DNA of 64,000 nt from Haloarchaeobius salinus (lineage in GTDB: Archaea > Halobacteriota > Halobacteria > Halobacteriales > Natrialbaceae). The stretch is taken from the NCBI RefSeq assembly GCF_024464185.1, contig NZ_JANHAU010000002.1, forward strand, positions 682,001-746,000. Reading direction: 5' to 3'. The notes under the pieces are model-generated. The model was not told where the DNA came from. It did not search any database and saw only the letters and a list, made by a program, of their open reading frames with translations. Shown piece by piece: positions 17,362 to 26,941 of the stretch. The number at the start of each line of letters is the position of its first letter. Within the stretch, counting starts at the first letter, position 1. The position numbers and the translations under genes were made by a program.

Positions 17362-20151
17362 ATGACCGATGCAGGGGACTCCGAACAGCTGACACTCGGT
17401 GGCGCGTTCGGCGACGGCGGGTCCACCGACGGCGGGGAAGCCGGACCGAGCGAGTCCGACCTCGTCGCCGAGGCCGAGGCCGTCACCACGCCGGGTCTCG
17501 AGAACGCCGACTTCGTCGAGGCCGACGAGGCCCTGTTCCCCGACCCCGACGGGACCGTCTCGCTCTCCGTGATGCAGGTCGACTACACCGTGGAGGGGTC
17601 GGGCGAGCACGAACAGCCCGTGATGCACGTCTTCGGTCGGACCGCCGAGGGCACCGCCGAGCACGTGATGGTGTTCGGCTTCCAGCCGTACTTCTACGCA
17701 CCGACCGACTCGCTCGATGAGTCCGAACTCGAGGACGAGGACGTCATCACCGGCTGGGAGGAGACGGACGACGACGGCGAACCGTTCGAGAGCATCCGCG
17801 GCGAGCGCCTGACGAAGATCTTCGGGCGCACCCCGCGGGACGTCGGGAACATCCGCGACCGCTTCGACCACTACGAGGCCGACGTGCTGTTCCCGAACCG
17901 GTTCCTCATCGACAAGGGCATCAACAGCGGCATCACGGTCCCTGACCGCCGCGGCGAGAGCGGCACCGTCCGGGTGCCCCACGAGGAGGTCGAGGCGACC
18001 GACCTGACCGCCGAACCGCGCGTCAACACGTTCGACATCGAGGTCGACGACCGCAACGGCTTCCCCGAGGACGGCGAGGAGCCGATCATCTGTCTCACCT
18101 CACACGACTCCTACGACGACGAGTACGTCGTCTGGCTCGCCATCGCCGACGAGTACGACGGCGACGCGCCCGACGCACTCCCGGACTACGACGCCATCGA
18201 GGGCGAGCTGGACCTCCGCGTCGAGGTGTTCGACGGTGACGACCAGGCGGAAGCCGAGCGGAAGATGCTCGAGGCGTTCCTCGACTACATCGACGAGACC
18301 GACCCCGACGTGATGACCGGCTGGAACTTCGAGGACTTCGACGCGCCGTACTTCCTCGACCGGCTGGAGGTGCTCGACTCGAGGATGCACGAGCAGGACA
18401 TCCGCCCGGACCGTCTCTCCCGCGTGAACGAGGTCTGGCGCTCGGGCTGGGGCGGCCCGAACGTGAAGGGTCGCGTCGTCTTCGACCTGCTGTACGCCTA
18501 CAAGAGCCGCCAGTTCACCGAGCTCGACTCCTACCGGCTGGACGCCGTCGGCGAGACGGAGCTCGACGCCGGCAAGGAGCGATACACCGGCGACATCGGC
18601 GACCTCTGGGAGAACGACCCCGCCCGCCTGCTGGAGTACAACCTCCGCGACGTGGAGCTCTGCGTCGAGATCGACCGCAAGCAGGACATCATCTCGTTCT
18701 ACGACGAGGTCAGAACCTTCGTCGGCTGCAAGCTGGAGGACGCCCCCACCGCGGGCGACGCGGTGGACATGTACGTCCTCCAGAAGGTCAGCGGCGAGTG
18801 GGCGCTCCCCTCGAAAGGGAAACAGGAGTCCGAGGACTACGAGGGTGGTGCGGTGTTCGACCCCATCACGGGCGTCAAGGAGATGGTGACCGTACTCGAC
18901 CTGAAGTCGCTCTACCCGATGTGCATGGTGACCATCAACGCCAGCCCCGAGACGAAGGTCGACCCCGACGCGTTCGAGGGCGACACCTACCGCGCCCCCA
19001 ACGGCACCCACTTCCGCAAGGACGAGGACGGGATGATCCGGGCGATGGTCGACGAGCTGCTGGAAGAGCGCGAGGCGAAGAAGGAACTGCGGAACCAGCA
19101 CGACCCCGACACCGAGGACTACGAGCGGTACGACCAGCAGCAGGCAGCTGTCAAGGTTATTATGAATTCGTTGTACGGGGTGCTTGGTTGGGACCGGTTC
19201 CGTCTCTACGATAAGGAGATGGGAGCGGCTGTAACCGCAACGGGGCGTAAGGTCATCGAGTTTACCGAGCAGGCAGCGAACGAAATTAACTATCAGGTTG
19301 CTTATGGTGACACTGATTCCGTCATGTTGGAGCTCGGGAACGATGTCTCGCCCGAGGCCGCGATCGAGCAGTCCTTCGAGATAGAGGAGCACATCAACGA
19401 CTCCTACGACGCCTTCGCCGAGGACGAACTGAACGTCGACATCGACGGCGGCGAGGGGCACCGCTTCCAGATCGAGTTCGAGAAGCTCTACCGGCGGTTC
19501 TTCCAGGCGGGCAAGAAGAAACGGTACGCGGGCCACATCATCTGGAAGGAGGGCAAGCACGTCGACGACATCGACATCACCGGCTTCGAGTACAAGCGCT
19601 CGGACATCGCGCCGATCACGAAGGAGGTCCAGCACGAGGTCATCGACAAGGTGGTCCGGGGTGCCGCCGAATCCGATATCACGGAGTACATCCACGACGT
19701 CATCGAGCGGTTCCGGGCGGGCGAGTACAGCTACGACGAGATCGCCATCCCGGGGGGAATCGGCAAGCGCCTCGACAACTACGACACGGACACGGCCCAC
19801 GTCCGCGGGGCGAAGTACGCGAACCTGCTGTTCGGGACGAACTTCGACCGCGGCTCGAAGCCGAAGCGGCTCTACCTGCAGAAGGTCCACCCGGACTACT
19901 TCCAGGAGCTGGAGGCGGCGGGCGAGTTCGACCCCCAGCGTGACCACCGCTACGGCGAGTTCAAGCGCGAGCAGGACGTCATCTGCTTCGACTACGCCGA
20001 CCAGATCCCCGAGGAGTTCGAGGTCGACTACGACAAGATGCTCGACAAGACGCTGAAGGGTCCCATCGCGCGGGTCATCGAGGCGCTCGGCATCTCCTGG
20101 GAGGAGGTCAAGACCGGCCAGGAGCAGACCGGGCTCGGCAGTTTCATGTGA
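17362..20151 (+). CDS. polB: Family B DNA polymerase (PolB)
   Basis: This is the replicative family-B DNA polymerase, 929 residues, intein-free. Proofreading motifs are FDIEVDD (Exo I), NFEDFDAPYF (Exo II) and YNLRDVEL (Exo III). Polymerase motifs are DLKSLYPM (A, near residue 513), KVIMNSLYG (B, residues 598-606) and YGDTDS (C, residues 648-653). Haloarchaeal polB genes often carry inteins at motifs A, B and C; none is present here. Codons from motif B to motif C are markedly AT-ending, unlike the rest of the gene. The first ~60 residues are an acidic haloarchaeal extension (DSEQLTLGGAFGDGG). Confidence 0.97.
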   Translation: MTDAGDSEQLTLGGAFGDGGSTDGGEAGPSESDLVAEAEAVTTPGLENADFVEADEALFPDPDGTVSLSVMQVDYTVEGSGEHEQPVMHVFGRTAEGTAEHVMVFGFQPYFYAPTDSLDESELEDEDVITGWEETDDDGEPFESIRGERLTKIFGRTPRDVGNIRDRFDHYEADVLFPNRFLIDKGINSGITVPDRRGESGTVRVPHEEVEATDLTAEPRVNTFDIEVDDRNGFPEDGEEPIICLTSHDSYDDEYVVWLAIADEYDGDAPDALPDYDAIEGELDLRVEVFDGDDQAEAERKMLEAFLDYIDETDPDVMTGWNFEDFDAPYFLDRLEVLDSRMHEQDIRPDRLSRVNEVWRSGWGGPNVKGRVVFDLLYAYKSRQFTELDSYRLDAVGETELDAGKERYTGDIGDLWENDPARLLEYNLRDVELCVEIDRKQDIISFYDEVRTFVGCKLEDAPTAGDAVDMYVLQKVSGEWALPSKGKQESEDYEGGAVFDPITGVKEMVTVLDLKSLYPMCMVTINASPETKVDPDAFEGDTYRAPNGTHFRKDEDGMIRAMVDELLEEREAKKELRNQHDPDTEDYERYDQQQAAVKVIMNSLYGVLGWDRFRLYDKEMGAAVTATGRKVIEFTEQAANEINYQVAYGDTDSVMLELGNDVSPEAAIEQSFEIEEHINDSYDAFAEDELNVDIDGGEGHRFQIEFEKLYRRFFQAGKKKRYAGHIIWKEGKHVDDIDITGFEYKRSDIAPITKEVQHEVIDKVVRGAAESDITEYIHDVIERFRAGEYSYDEIAIPGGIGKRLDNYDTDTAHVRGAKYANLLFGTNFDRGSKPKRLYLQKVHPDYFQELEAAGEFDPQRDHRYGEFKREQDVICFDYADQIPEEFEVDYDKMLDKTLKGPIARVIEALGISWEEVKTGQEQTGLGSFM
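19141..19320 (+). other. Silent-site AT-rich patch in polB spanning motifs B to C
   Basis: Counting codons from 19141 to 19335, 25 of 65 end in A or T. The 20 codons before have 1 and the 20 after have 2. The protein sequence is normal across the patch. Its edges coincide with the motif B (MNS/LYG) and motif C (YGDTDS) positions that are known intein insertion sites in archaeal PolB. Confidence 0.85.
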
Positions 20152-20199
20152 CGCGGCCGGAGGGCCCGTGACGGGCACCCCGGCGGTCGACTGGGGGAC

Positions 20200-22398
20200 T
20201 CACGGCTCCTGGAACAGCTCCGAGAGCACTCGCTCCTCCGCCTTTCGGAGGTGTGCGTGGAGCGTCGCGGAGCTGATGTCGAGCGTCTCGGCGATCTCCT
20301 CGGCGTTCGAATCCCGCGGCCACTCGAAGTAGCCGGCGCGGTAGGCGACCTCGAGTACCTCGCGTTGGCGGTCGGTCAGCTCGGAGAGTTGCTCCTCGGA
20401 GAGCCCCCGTGCCGATTCGAGCGCCGACTCCCGTTCGCTTTTGCTCCGGACGCATGCCTCCGGGAATCTAGCCTCGAGGTGCTCGACGAGCGTCCGCACG
20501 GAGTCGTGGGACGCGATGTCGAGTTCGTACCGGGCGACGCCGTCGGCCGCCTCCGCGTGTCGGATGCTCGCCCCGTGGTCGACGACCGACCCGAGGAGTG
20601 CGTCGCCGGTCACCCGCCACTCGACCAGGCCCTCGACCCCGGAACGGACGACCCTGGCCTCGCCGGTGCCGGTGTCGGCGAGTGCGGCCGTCGCCGTCTC
20701 GGCATCGCAGTCGCGTGTGCGGAGGTACGCGGTCGCCCCCGACCCACCGGGGACGATCGCCGCGAGTTCGAACGCGACGTCGCCGTCGGCCGTCGCCGCG
20801 ACGAGGGGGTCGTCGTCCGTCTCGCTCGCCAGTTCGAGCGCGACCACGGTGTCGGCCGCGAGGAGCTGGTTGGTCTCGACGGCGTTGATCGCGTGGCCGA
20901 TCGTCCGCCCGAGCTCCCCGAGGATCGTCCGTTCGCGCTCTCCGACCGAGTTACGGTCGGTGTAGAGCCCGAGTGCTCCGTAGACGGTGTGTCCGTGGAC
21001 GAGCGGGACGATCACCCACACGCCGTCGTCGCCGTCGCCGAGTTCGGGGACGGGGGGGTCGTCGGTCTCGGCGTCGTCCGAAGTGGCCGTGTCGTCCCAG
21101 ATGCCGGGTCGGTCGATGTCCGGTGGCACCGTCTCGGGCAGGCCGCCGTCGCTCGCGACGGTCCAGCGGTCGCTCTCCCCGCGCCAGGTCCCCGCGTCCG
21201 CGATGGCCGCCTGGCGGTACCGGTCGGATTCGACGATACGGTCGCAGACGGCGTGCTCGACGTCCTCGCGCGTCCGCGCCGAGACGAGGGCCTGGTTCAC
21301 TCCCCGGATGACGGCGTTCAGGTCGTTGACTCTGGCGAGTTCGTCGCGCTGGCTCGCGAGCTCGCGCTCGCGACGCTTGCGCGCGGTGACGTCGTGGACG
21401 ACCAGTGTATGGCCGAGGAGCGTACCGTGCCGGTCGGTGACCTCGGAGACGCGTATCTCGTAGGTGCGGTCCTCGCGCGTGATCTCCGCGAGGGCGTCGT
21501 CGGCGTCGAAGTCGATGGCGTCCTCGTCGACGACCGTCCGCATGGGGTGACCGAGCACTTCCGCGGGGGCGACGTCGAAGACCTCGCCCGCTGCCTCGTT
21601 GCAGTAGACGATCCGTCGGTCGGTGTCGACGATGACGATGCCGGCGTCGAGCTGACCGACGGCGGTGCGCCGGCCGAGCAGCCGCGTCGCCGGGACGAGG
21701 TCGAACAGCTGTCGCCTGAACAGCGCGTAGCCGAACGCCAGGCCGCTGATGGCGAACGTGATTGGGGTGTAGTCGACCGCGACGGCCCCGTCGAGGAGGA
21801 ACACCTCGACGACGTTCGCGAGCAACGGCGTGGTGATGCCGACGAGCAGGAGGATGGACTGGTCCGCGTAGAGGTGCTCGGACCGGTACACCAGCTGGAG
21901 GACGAGGGCGATGGTGATCGCCTCCAGGCCGTAGACGTAGACGAGGTACGCCCAGAACAGTGGCTCGTACGAGGGCACGAGGATGACCATGCCGTCGACG
22001 AACGTGATCGCCTGCTCGGACCAGACGAGGTGGTGCCAGTGGTTCGTCCAGACGGCGACGAGGACGAGCGCCGGGAACGCACAGATCAGGGCGACGCTCC
22101 GGCGAGAGACGAAGCCGTCCCGGCCGGTGTACGCCAGCACGAAGAGGAGGAGTGTGACACTCAGCAGGGCGTTGCTGACCCACTGGACCCGGAGGACGAC
22201 AAGTCGCCAGAACGGGTCCGCGAGGTTGATGCCGACCGCGTAGGTCAGCGTCCAGTTCGCGAGCAGGACCATCAGCGCCGCGAACGGCGGTGCGCCGGGG
22301 ACGTCGCGGTTTCGGTAGGCGAACACGGCGAGCGCCGCTGTGATGGTGGCCGAGAGGACGAGGACGGCCGTGACGGCGACGGCCGCGACCGTCACCAT
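20200..22398 (-). CDS. Bat-type membrane-bound sensor-regulator (7TM, PAS, GAF, HTH-10)
   Basis: This 732-residue regulator combines an N-terminal seven-helix membrane sensor of the histidine-kinase N-terminal 7TM type (about residues 1-215), a PAS domain (LDAGIVIVDTDRRIVYCNEA, about 245-350), a GAF domain (RGVNQALVSARTREDVEHAV onward, about 370-520), a bacterio-opsin-activator module (about 540-660), and a C-terminal HTH-10 domain (LTDRQREVLEVAYRAGYFEW and IAETLDISSATLHAHLRKAE). There is no kinase core, so it is a one-component membrane regulator rather than a kinase. Targets are unknown. An AT-rich element (minus strand, CTTTATATTTCAGG, near 22478-22491) lies ~80 nt upstream, implying a short leader. 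Confidence 0.85.
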   Translation of the reverse strand: MVTVAAVAVTAVLVLSATITAALAVFAYRNRDVPGAPPFAALMVLLANWTLTYAVGINLADPFWRLVVLRVQWVSNALLSVTLLLFVLAYTGRDGFVSRRSVALICAFPALVLVAVWTNHWHHLVWSEQAITFVDGMVILVPSYEPLFWAYLVYVYGLEAITIALVLQLVYRSEHLYADQSILLLVGITTPLLANVVEVFLLDGAVAVDYTPITFAISGLAFGYALFRRQLFDLVPATRLLGRRTAVGQLDAGIVIVDTDRRIVYCNEAAGEVFDVAPAEVLGHPMRTVVDEDAIDFDADDALAEITREDRTYEIRVSEVTDRHGTLLGHTLVVHDVTARKRRERELASQRDELARVNDLNAVIRGVNQALVSARTREDVEHAVCDRIVESDRYRQAAIADAGTWRGESDRWTVASDGGLPETVPPDIDRPGIWDDTATSDDAETDDPPVPELGDGDDGVWVIVPLVHGHTVYGALGLYTDRNSVGERERTILGELGRTIGHAINAVETNQLLAADTVVALELASETDDDPLVAATADGDVAFELAAIVPGGSGATAYLRTRDCDAETATAALADTGTGEARVVRSGVEGLVEWRVTGDALLGSVVDHGASIRHAEAADGVARYELDIASHDSVRTLVEHLEARFPEACVRSKSERESALESARGLSEEQLSELTDRQREVLEVAYRAGYFEWPRDSNAEEIAETLDISSATLHAHLRKAEERVLSELFQEP

Positions 22399-22676
22399 GT
22401 GCGTAACGGCGGGTCGCTGGCTGGTCGGATGTGGTCCGGCACGGCTGTGCTTCGACTCTTTGTATCCGAAGCCTGAAATATAAAGATTCTGCCCACGACG
22501 GGCCCGGAATCACCGCCAACCGATACATGGGGGTCGTCCACCGCTGGCTCGAGCCACTCCCGCATCCTGTTCTATTATCGTGAACAATTTTTTCCGATAT
22601 GCGAATCAGAGACACGGGAATACGCAAGGATTATGGGGCCGACACCCTTTCGCTAGAACACGAAGAGGTAGCCAGT

Positions 22677-23588
22677 ATGGCAAAACTCGAACTCAACAAT
22701 CTCCACGCGAGCGTTGCAGAAGACGATGGCGAGAAGATCCTCGACGGCGTCGACCTCGAGGTCGAATCCGGCGAGATCCACGCCCTCATGGGCCCGAACG
22801 GCTCCGGCAAGTCGACGACGGCGAAGATCGTCGCCGGACATCCGGCCTACGAGGTGACAGACGGGCAGGTACTGCTCCACCTCGAACAGGGTGACTTCGG
22901 CGAGGACTTCGACATCCCCGAGGACAAGCGCACCTGGGACCTGCTCGACCTCGAACCCAACGAGCGCGCCGCCCTCGGAATCTTCCTCGGCTTCCAGTAC
23001 CCAGCCGAGATCGAGGGCGTCACGATGACGAACTTCCTCCGCACCGCCCTCAACGCGAAGCTCGAGGAGCGCGAGGAGCTCTTCGAGGACGACGACGAGG
23101 AGGCAGAAGAGGAGGAGGAGGCCGGCTACGACACCTCCCCGATGGAGGGCCCCGCGGACGAGGGCGAGGTCGGCGTCGCCGAGTTCCAGCAGCTCCTGCA
23201 GGCGAAGATGGAGCAGCTGGACATGGACGCGAAGTTCGCCCAGCGCTACCTCAACGCCGGCTTCTCCGGCGGCGAGAAGAAGCAGAACGAGGTGCTCCAG
23301 GCGGCCATCCTCGAACCGAGCATCGCGGTGCTCGACGAGATCGACTCCGGGCTGGACATCGACCGCCTGCAGGACGTCTCCCACGGCATCAACGCGCTCC
23401 GCGACGAGCAGGGCACCGGCATCCTGCAGATCACCCACTACCAGCGCATCCTCGACTACGTCGAACCCGACCACGTCCACGTCATGATAGACGGCCGGAT
23501 CGCGAAGTCCGGCGGCCCCGAGCTCGCGGAGCAGCTCGAGGACGAGGGCTACGACTGGGTCCGCGACGAGGTCTACGGCACCGCGTAA
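22677..23588 (+). CDS. sufC: Fe-S cluster assembly ATPase SufC
   Basis: This is the ABC-type ATPase of the SufBCD scaffold that builds Fe-S clusters. It has Walker A MGPNGSGKSTTAKIVAG, Q-loop FLGFQYPAEIEG, signature FSGGEKKQNE, Walker B IAVLDEIDSGLD and the switch His in LQITHYQRIL. Between Q-loop and signature it carries a very acidic insert (EEREELFEDDDEEAEEEEEA), a haloarchaeal feature. The start at 22677 is preceded by a Shine-Dalgarno-like GAGGT at 22665-22669, and an AT-rich element sits ~42 nt upstream, so this transcript probably has a leader, unlike most genes here. It is the first gene of sufCBD. Confidence 0.96.
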   Translation: MAKLELNNLHASVAEDDGEKILDGVDLEVESGEIHALMGPNGSGKSTTAKIVAGHPAYEVTDGQVLLHLEQGDFGEDFDIPEDKRTWDLLDLEPNERAALGIFLGFQYPAEIEGVTMTNFLRTALNAKLEEREELFEDDDEEAEEEEEAGYDTSPMEGPADEGEVGVAEFQQLLQAKMEQLDMDAKFAQRYLNAGFSGGEKKQNEVLQAAILEPSIAVLDEIDSGLDIDRLQDVSHGINALRDEQGTGILQITHYQRILDYVEPDHVHVMIDGRIAKSGGPELAEQLEDEGYDWVRDEVYGTA

Positions 23589-23612
23589 CCACCCCCGATA
23601 TACAACACAATC

Positions 23613-25043
23613 ATGAGTTCCGATCAAGACCACCTCAAAGAGACCGACACCGAAGCCCGGTTCGAGTTCAAGAAGGAGGAGAAGTCCGCCTTCCAGACCG
23701 AGAAGGGCCTGACCGAGGAGACCATCCGTCTCATCTCGGAGGACAAGGACGAGCCCGAGTGGATGTACGAGCGCCGCCTGCGGGCGCTGAAGCAGTTCCA
23801 GCAGATGCCGATGCCGACCGACTGGCCGGGCCAGCCCGACCTCTCGGAGGTCGACATCGACGAGATCGTCCCGTACATCCGGCCGGACATCGAGACCCGC
23901 GGCGGCGCGGACGACTGGGACGAGCTCCCCGAGGAGATCCAGGACACGTTCGAGAAGCTTGGCATCCCCGAGGCCGAGCGCAAGGCGCTCTCGGGCGTCG
24001 GCGCGCAGTACGAGTCCGAGATCGTCTACCAGAACATGCAGGAGCAGTGGGAGGAGAAGGGCGTCATCTTCTGTGACATGGATAAGGCCGTCCAGGAGCA
24101 CGAGGAGCTCGTCAAGGAGTACTTCATGACGAAGTGCGTCCCCCCGAGCGACAACAAGTTCGCGGCGCTCCACGGCGCGGTCTGGTCCGGCGGCTCGTTC
24201 GTCTACGTGCCGGAGGACACGACCGTCAACATGCCCATCCAGGCGTACTTCCGGATGAACAGCGAGGGCATGGGCCAGTTCGAGCACACGCTCATCATCG
24301 CCGAGGAGAACTCGGAGGTCCACTACATCGAGGGCTGTTCCGCCCCGAAGTACTCCGCGTTCAACCTGCACTCCGGCGGCGTCGAGGTGTTCGTCGGCGA
24401 GGACGCCCACGTCCAGTACTCGACCGTGCAGAACTGGTCGAAGAACACCTACAACCTGAACACCAAGCGCGCCATCGTCGAGGCGAACGGGACGATGGAG
24501 TGGGTCTCCGGCAGCATGGGCTCGAAGGCCACCATGCTCTACCCGGCGACCATCCTCAAGGGCCGCGGCGCGACGGACAACCACATCACCATCGCGTTCG
24601 CCGGCGAGGGCCAGAACATCGACACCGGCGCGAAGGTGTACCACAACGCGCCCGACACGAAGTCGACCATCGAGTCCAAGTCCATCTCGAAGGACGGCGG
24701 CCGCACGAACTACCGCGGCCTCGTCCACATCGCCGACGGCGCGGAGAACTCCTCCACGTCCGTCGAGTGTGACGCGCTGATGTTCGACAACGAGTCCACC
24801 TCGGACACCATGCCGTACATGGAGATCCAGGAGTCGAAGGTCGACGTCGCCCACGAGGCGACCGTCGGCAAGATCGGCGACGAGGACGTCTTCTACCTCC
24901 AGTCCCGCGGGCTGGACGACGACGACGCCAAGCAGATGATCGTCGCCGGCTTCATCGAGCCCATCACGGAGGAGCTGCCCATCGAGTACGCGGTCGAACT
25001 CAACCGCCTCATCGAACTCGAGATGGAGGGGAGCCTCGGATAA
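23613..25043 (+). CDS. sufB: Fe-S cluster assembly scaffold SufB
   Basis: The protein has 476 residues, in the operon 24 nt after sufC and 2 nt before sufD. It has the N-terminal SufB region (WMYERRLRALKQFQQMPMPT), the VPPSDNKFAALHGAVWSGGSF core, the cysteine-containing YIEGCSAPKYSAFNLHSGG, and the C-terminal SRGLDDDDAKQMIVAGF signature of the SufBD family. SufB with SufD and SufC forms the scaffold that assembles and delivers Fe-S clusters in the cytoplasm. The sequence looks intact. Confidence 0.96.
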   Translation: MSSDQDHLKETDTEARFEFKKEEKSAFQTEKGLTEETIRLISEDKDEPEWMYERRLRALKQFQQMPMPTDWPGQPDLSEVDIDEIVPYIRPDIETRGGADDWDELPEEIQDTFEKLGIPEAERKALSGVGAQYESEIVYQNMQEQWEEKGVIFCDMDKAVQEHEELVKEYFMTKCVPPSDNKFAALHGAVWSGGSFVYVPEDTTVNMPIQAYFRMNSEGMGQFEHTLIIAEENSEVHYIEGCSAPKYSAFNLHSGGVEVFVGEDAHVQYSTVQNWSKNTYNLNTKRAIVEANGTMEWVSGSMGSKATMLYPATILKGRGATDNHITIAFAGEGQNIDTGAKVYHNAPDTKSTIESKSISKDGGRTNYRGLVHIADGAENSSTSVECDALMFDNESTSDTMPYMEIQESKVDVAHEATVGKIGDEDVFYLQSRGLDDDDAKQMIVAGFIEPITEELPIEYAVELNRLIELEMEGSLG

Positions 25044-25045
25044 CC

Positions 25046-26299
25046 ATGAGCACACAGGTACACGCCAACCTCACACGAGACCAGGTCGAGCAGATCTCCG
25101 CCGAGCTCGACGAGCCCGAGTGGCTGCTGGAGACGCGCCTGTCCGCACTCGACGCGCTCGACAACCTCGACATGCCGAGCGTCATCCAGACGCCCGGGCG
25201 CACGTGGACGAACCTCACCGACCTCGACTTCGAGGGCTTCGTCGACCCACTCAACGCCGCCCAGGACAAGGAGCGCGAGCAGCCCGACGGCGTCGAGGTG
25301 CTCGAGTGGAGCGAGGCCGTCGCCGAGCACGGCGACCTCATCGAGGAGCAGTTCGGGAGCGTCGTCGACCCCGAGGAGAACTTCCTCACCGCGCTCTCGA
25401 CCGCGCTGTTCACCGACGGCACCGTCGTCTACGTGCCCGAGGGCGTCGACGCCGAGGACGTGAAGATCCGGACGACGATGAACAGCCGCTCGCTGTTCAA
25501 CTACACGCTCGTCGTCACCGAGAAGAACGCCTCGGTCACCATCCTCGAGCGCCAGTCGACTGGGGGTAGCGAGGCGCGAAGCGCCTCGGATGCGAGCGGC
25601 GAAGCCGCGAGCGTCGAGGGCGAGCGCTACTACAGCGGCATCGTCGAGGTCGCGGCCGGCGAGAACTCCCACGTCCAGTACGGGAGCCTCCAGAACCTCG
25701 ACGAGGAGACGTACAACTACACGCTCAAGCGGGGCACGGCCGACACGTACGCCACGGTCAACTGGATCGAGGGCAACATGGGCTCGCGCCTGACCAAGAG
25801 CGAGGTCGAGACGACGCTCGACGGCGACGGCTCCGAGAGCCACATCGTCGGCGCGTTCTTCGGCCACCACGACCAGCACTTCGACATCAACAGTCGGGTC
25901 TGGCACCGCGCCGAGCACACTACCGCCGACCTCGTCACCCGCGGCGTGCTCGCCGACCGCGCGCGCTCCGTCTACGAGGGCGTCCAGGACGTCGGTCGCG
26001 ACGCCTGGAACACCAGCAGCTACCAGCGCGAGAACACGCTGATGCTCTCCGACGACAGCGAGGCCGACGCCTCCCCGAAGCTCATCATCAACAACCACGA
26101 CACCGAGGCCAGCCACTCCGCGACGGTCGGCCAGGTCGACGCACAGGACCTGTTCTACATGACCAGCCGCGGTGTCGACCCGCGCAGCGCCCGCAACATG
26201 CTCGTCGAGGGCTTCTTCGTGCCCGTGCTCGACGAGGTGGCCGTCGACGAACTCCGCGACGACATCGAAGAGCTCGTCGCCGAACGGCTGCGCGAGTAA
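25046..26299 (+). CDS. sufD: Fe-S cluster assembly protein SufD, with in-frame palindromic insert
   Basis: This SufB paralogue of 417 residues ends with the family signature MTSRGVDPRSARNMLVEGF and contains the core GNMGSRLTKSEVETTLDG. It completes the sufCBD operon. Residues about 172-190 (GSEARSASDASGEAASVEG) are a Ser/Ala/Gly/Glu-rich segment without counterpart in homologues as I remember them. It is encoded by two consecutive hairpins with GAA loops (25570-25588 and 25596-25608), that is, a palindromic repeat translated in frame. The insert falls between two beta strands and probably forms a surface loop, so the protein may still work. Confidence 0.94.
   Translation: MSTQVHANLTRDQVEQISAELDEPEWLLETRLSALDALDNLDMPSVIQTPGRTWTNLTDLDFEGFVDPLNAAQDKEREQPDGVEVLEWSEAVAEHGDLIEEQFGSVVDPEENFLTALSTALFTDGTVVYVPEGVDAEDVKIRTTMNSRSLFNYTLVVTEKNASVTILERQSTGGSEARSASDASGEAASVEGERYYSGIVEVAAGENSHVQYGSLQNLDEETYNYTLKRGTADTYATVNWIEGNMGSRLTKSEVETTLDGDGSESHIVGAFFGHHDQHFDINSRVWHRAEHTTADLVTRGVLADRARSVYEGVQDVGRDAWNTSSYQRENTLMLSDDSEADASPKLIINNHDTEASHSATVGQVDAQDLFYMTSRGVDPRSARNMLVEGFFVPVLDEVAVDELRDDIEELVAERLRE
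25568..25612. repeat. Palindromic repeat element inside sufD
   Basis: There are two adjacent hairpins: CGAGGCGC-GAA-GCGCCTCG (8-bp stem) and GCGGC-GAA-GCCGC (5-bp stem). They are of the GCGAAGCGC type seen scattered in haloarchaeal genomes. The length keeps the sufD reading frame. Confidence 0.75.
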
Positions 26300-26395
26300 C
26301 ACGCTCGCCGCGTCCGGCCGCCGCGCTCGTCTCTCTTTGCGGTTCCTTCGCACACTGCCGGCAGCTTGAGATGGGTCCTTCTCGTCGACCAGCGT

Positions 26396-26839
26396 ATGCC
26401 CGATACCGACTGCGTGTTCTGCGACATCGTCGCGGGGGAGGCGGACGCGCTCGTCGTCGAGGACCGCGACGGTGGCGAGGAGCGGTCGGGGACGCTCGCG
26501 TTCTCGCCCCTGGACCCGGTCGCGCCAGGGCACGTGCTCGTGATTCCGAAAGGCCACTACGAGTCGCTGTTCGATGTCCCGGCGGACGTCCTCGGGGACG
26601 TGATGGCGCACGTGCAGGACCTCGCGACCCGGATGCGTGGCGGCGAGCGCAACGAACCGGGGTTCGACGGCGTGACCGTCCTCAACGACAGTACCGACTA
26701 CCAGTCCGTTCCACACCTCCATCTGCACCTCGTCGGACGTCACGACGGCGACCCGGACCTGTTGCCCGACAGCGGCGACTCCGACGTCGCGAAGCGCGAC
26801 GCCTACGACGCCGTCACCGGCGCCCTCGGCGACGACTGA
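26396..26839 (+). CDS. HIT-family hydrolase
   Basis: This histidine-triad nucleotide hydrolase has 147 residues. It has CVFCDIVAGE at the N-terminus (zinc-type cysteines), SPLDPVAPGHVLVIPKGHY, and the catalytic HLHLHLVGRH triad. Members split AMP-lysine, Ap4A or similar nucleotidyl conjugates. The start at 26396 (MPDTDCVFC) is taken from the family; an upstream Met at 26366 would add ten unrelated residues. The gene is monocistronic by spacing (96 nt after sufD, about 100 nt before the next gene). Confidence 0.88.
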   Translation: MPDTDCVFCDIVAGEADALVVEDRDGGEERSGTLAFSPLDPVAPGHVLVIPKGHYESLFDVPADVLGDVMAHVQDLATRMRGGERNEPGFDGVTVLNDSTDYQSVPHLHLHLVGRHDGDPDLLPDSGDSDVAKRDAYDAVTGALGDD

Positions 26840-26941
26840 CTCGACGACCGAGCACGCGGCTCGTCGACGCGACCGGTCGATCCAGGAGCTCGTCGACTGG
26901 AGAGGGAGAGCGTTAAGTGACCGGCTCTCTACCGTTCCCTC

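Noticed and set aside
17362-20151. Possible inteins in polB
   Set aside because: Motifs A, B and C are all uninterrupted and the length is normal; only a codon-usage scar is present.
22653-25055. An 800-residue minus-strand frame opposite sufC-sufB
   Set aside because: It is an antisense shadow of two well-conserved Suf genes.
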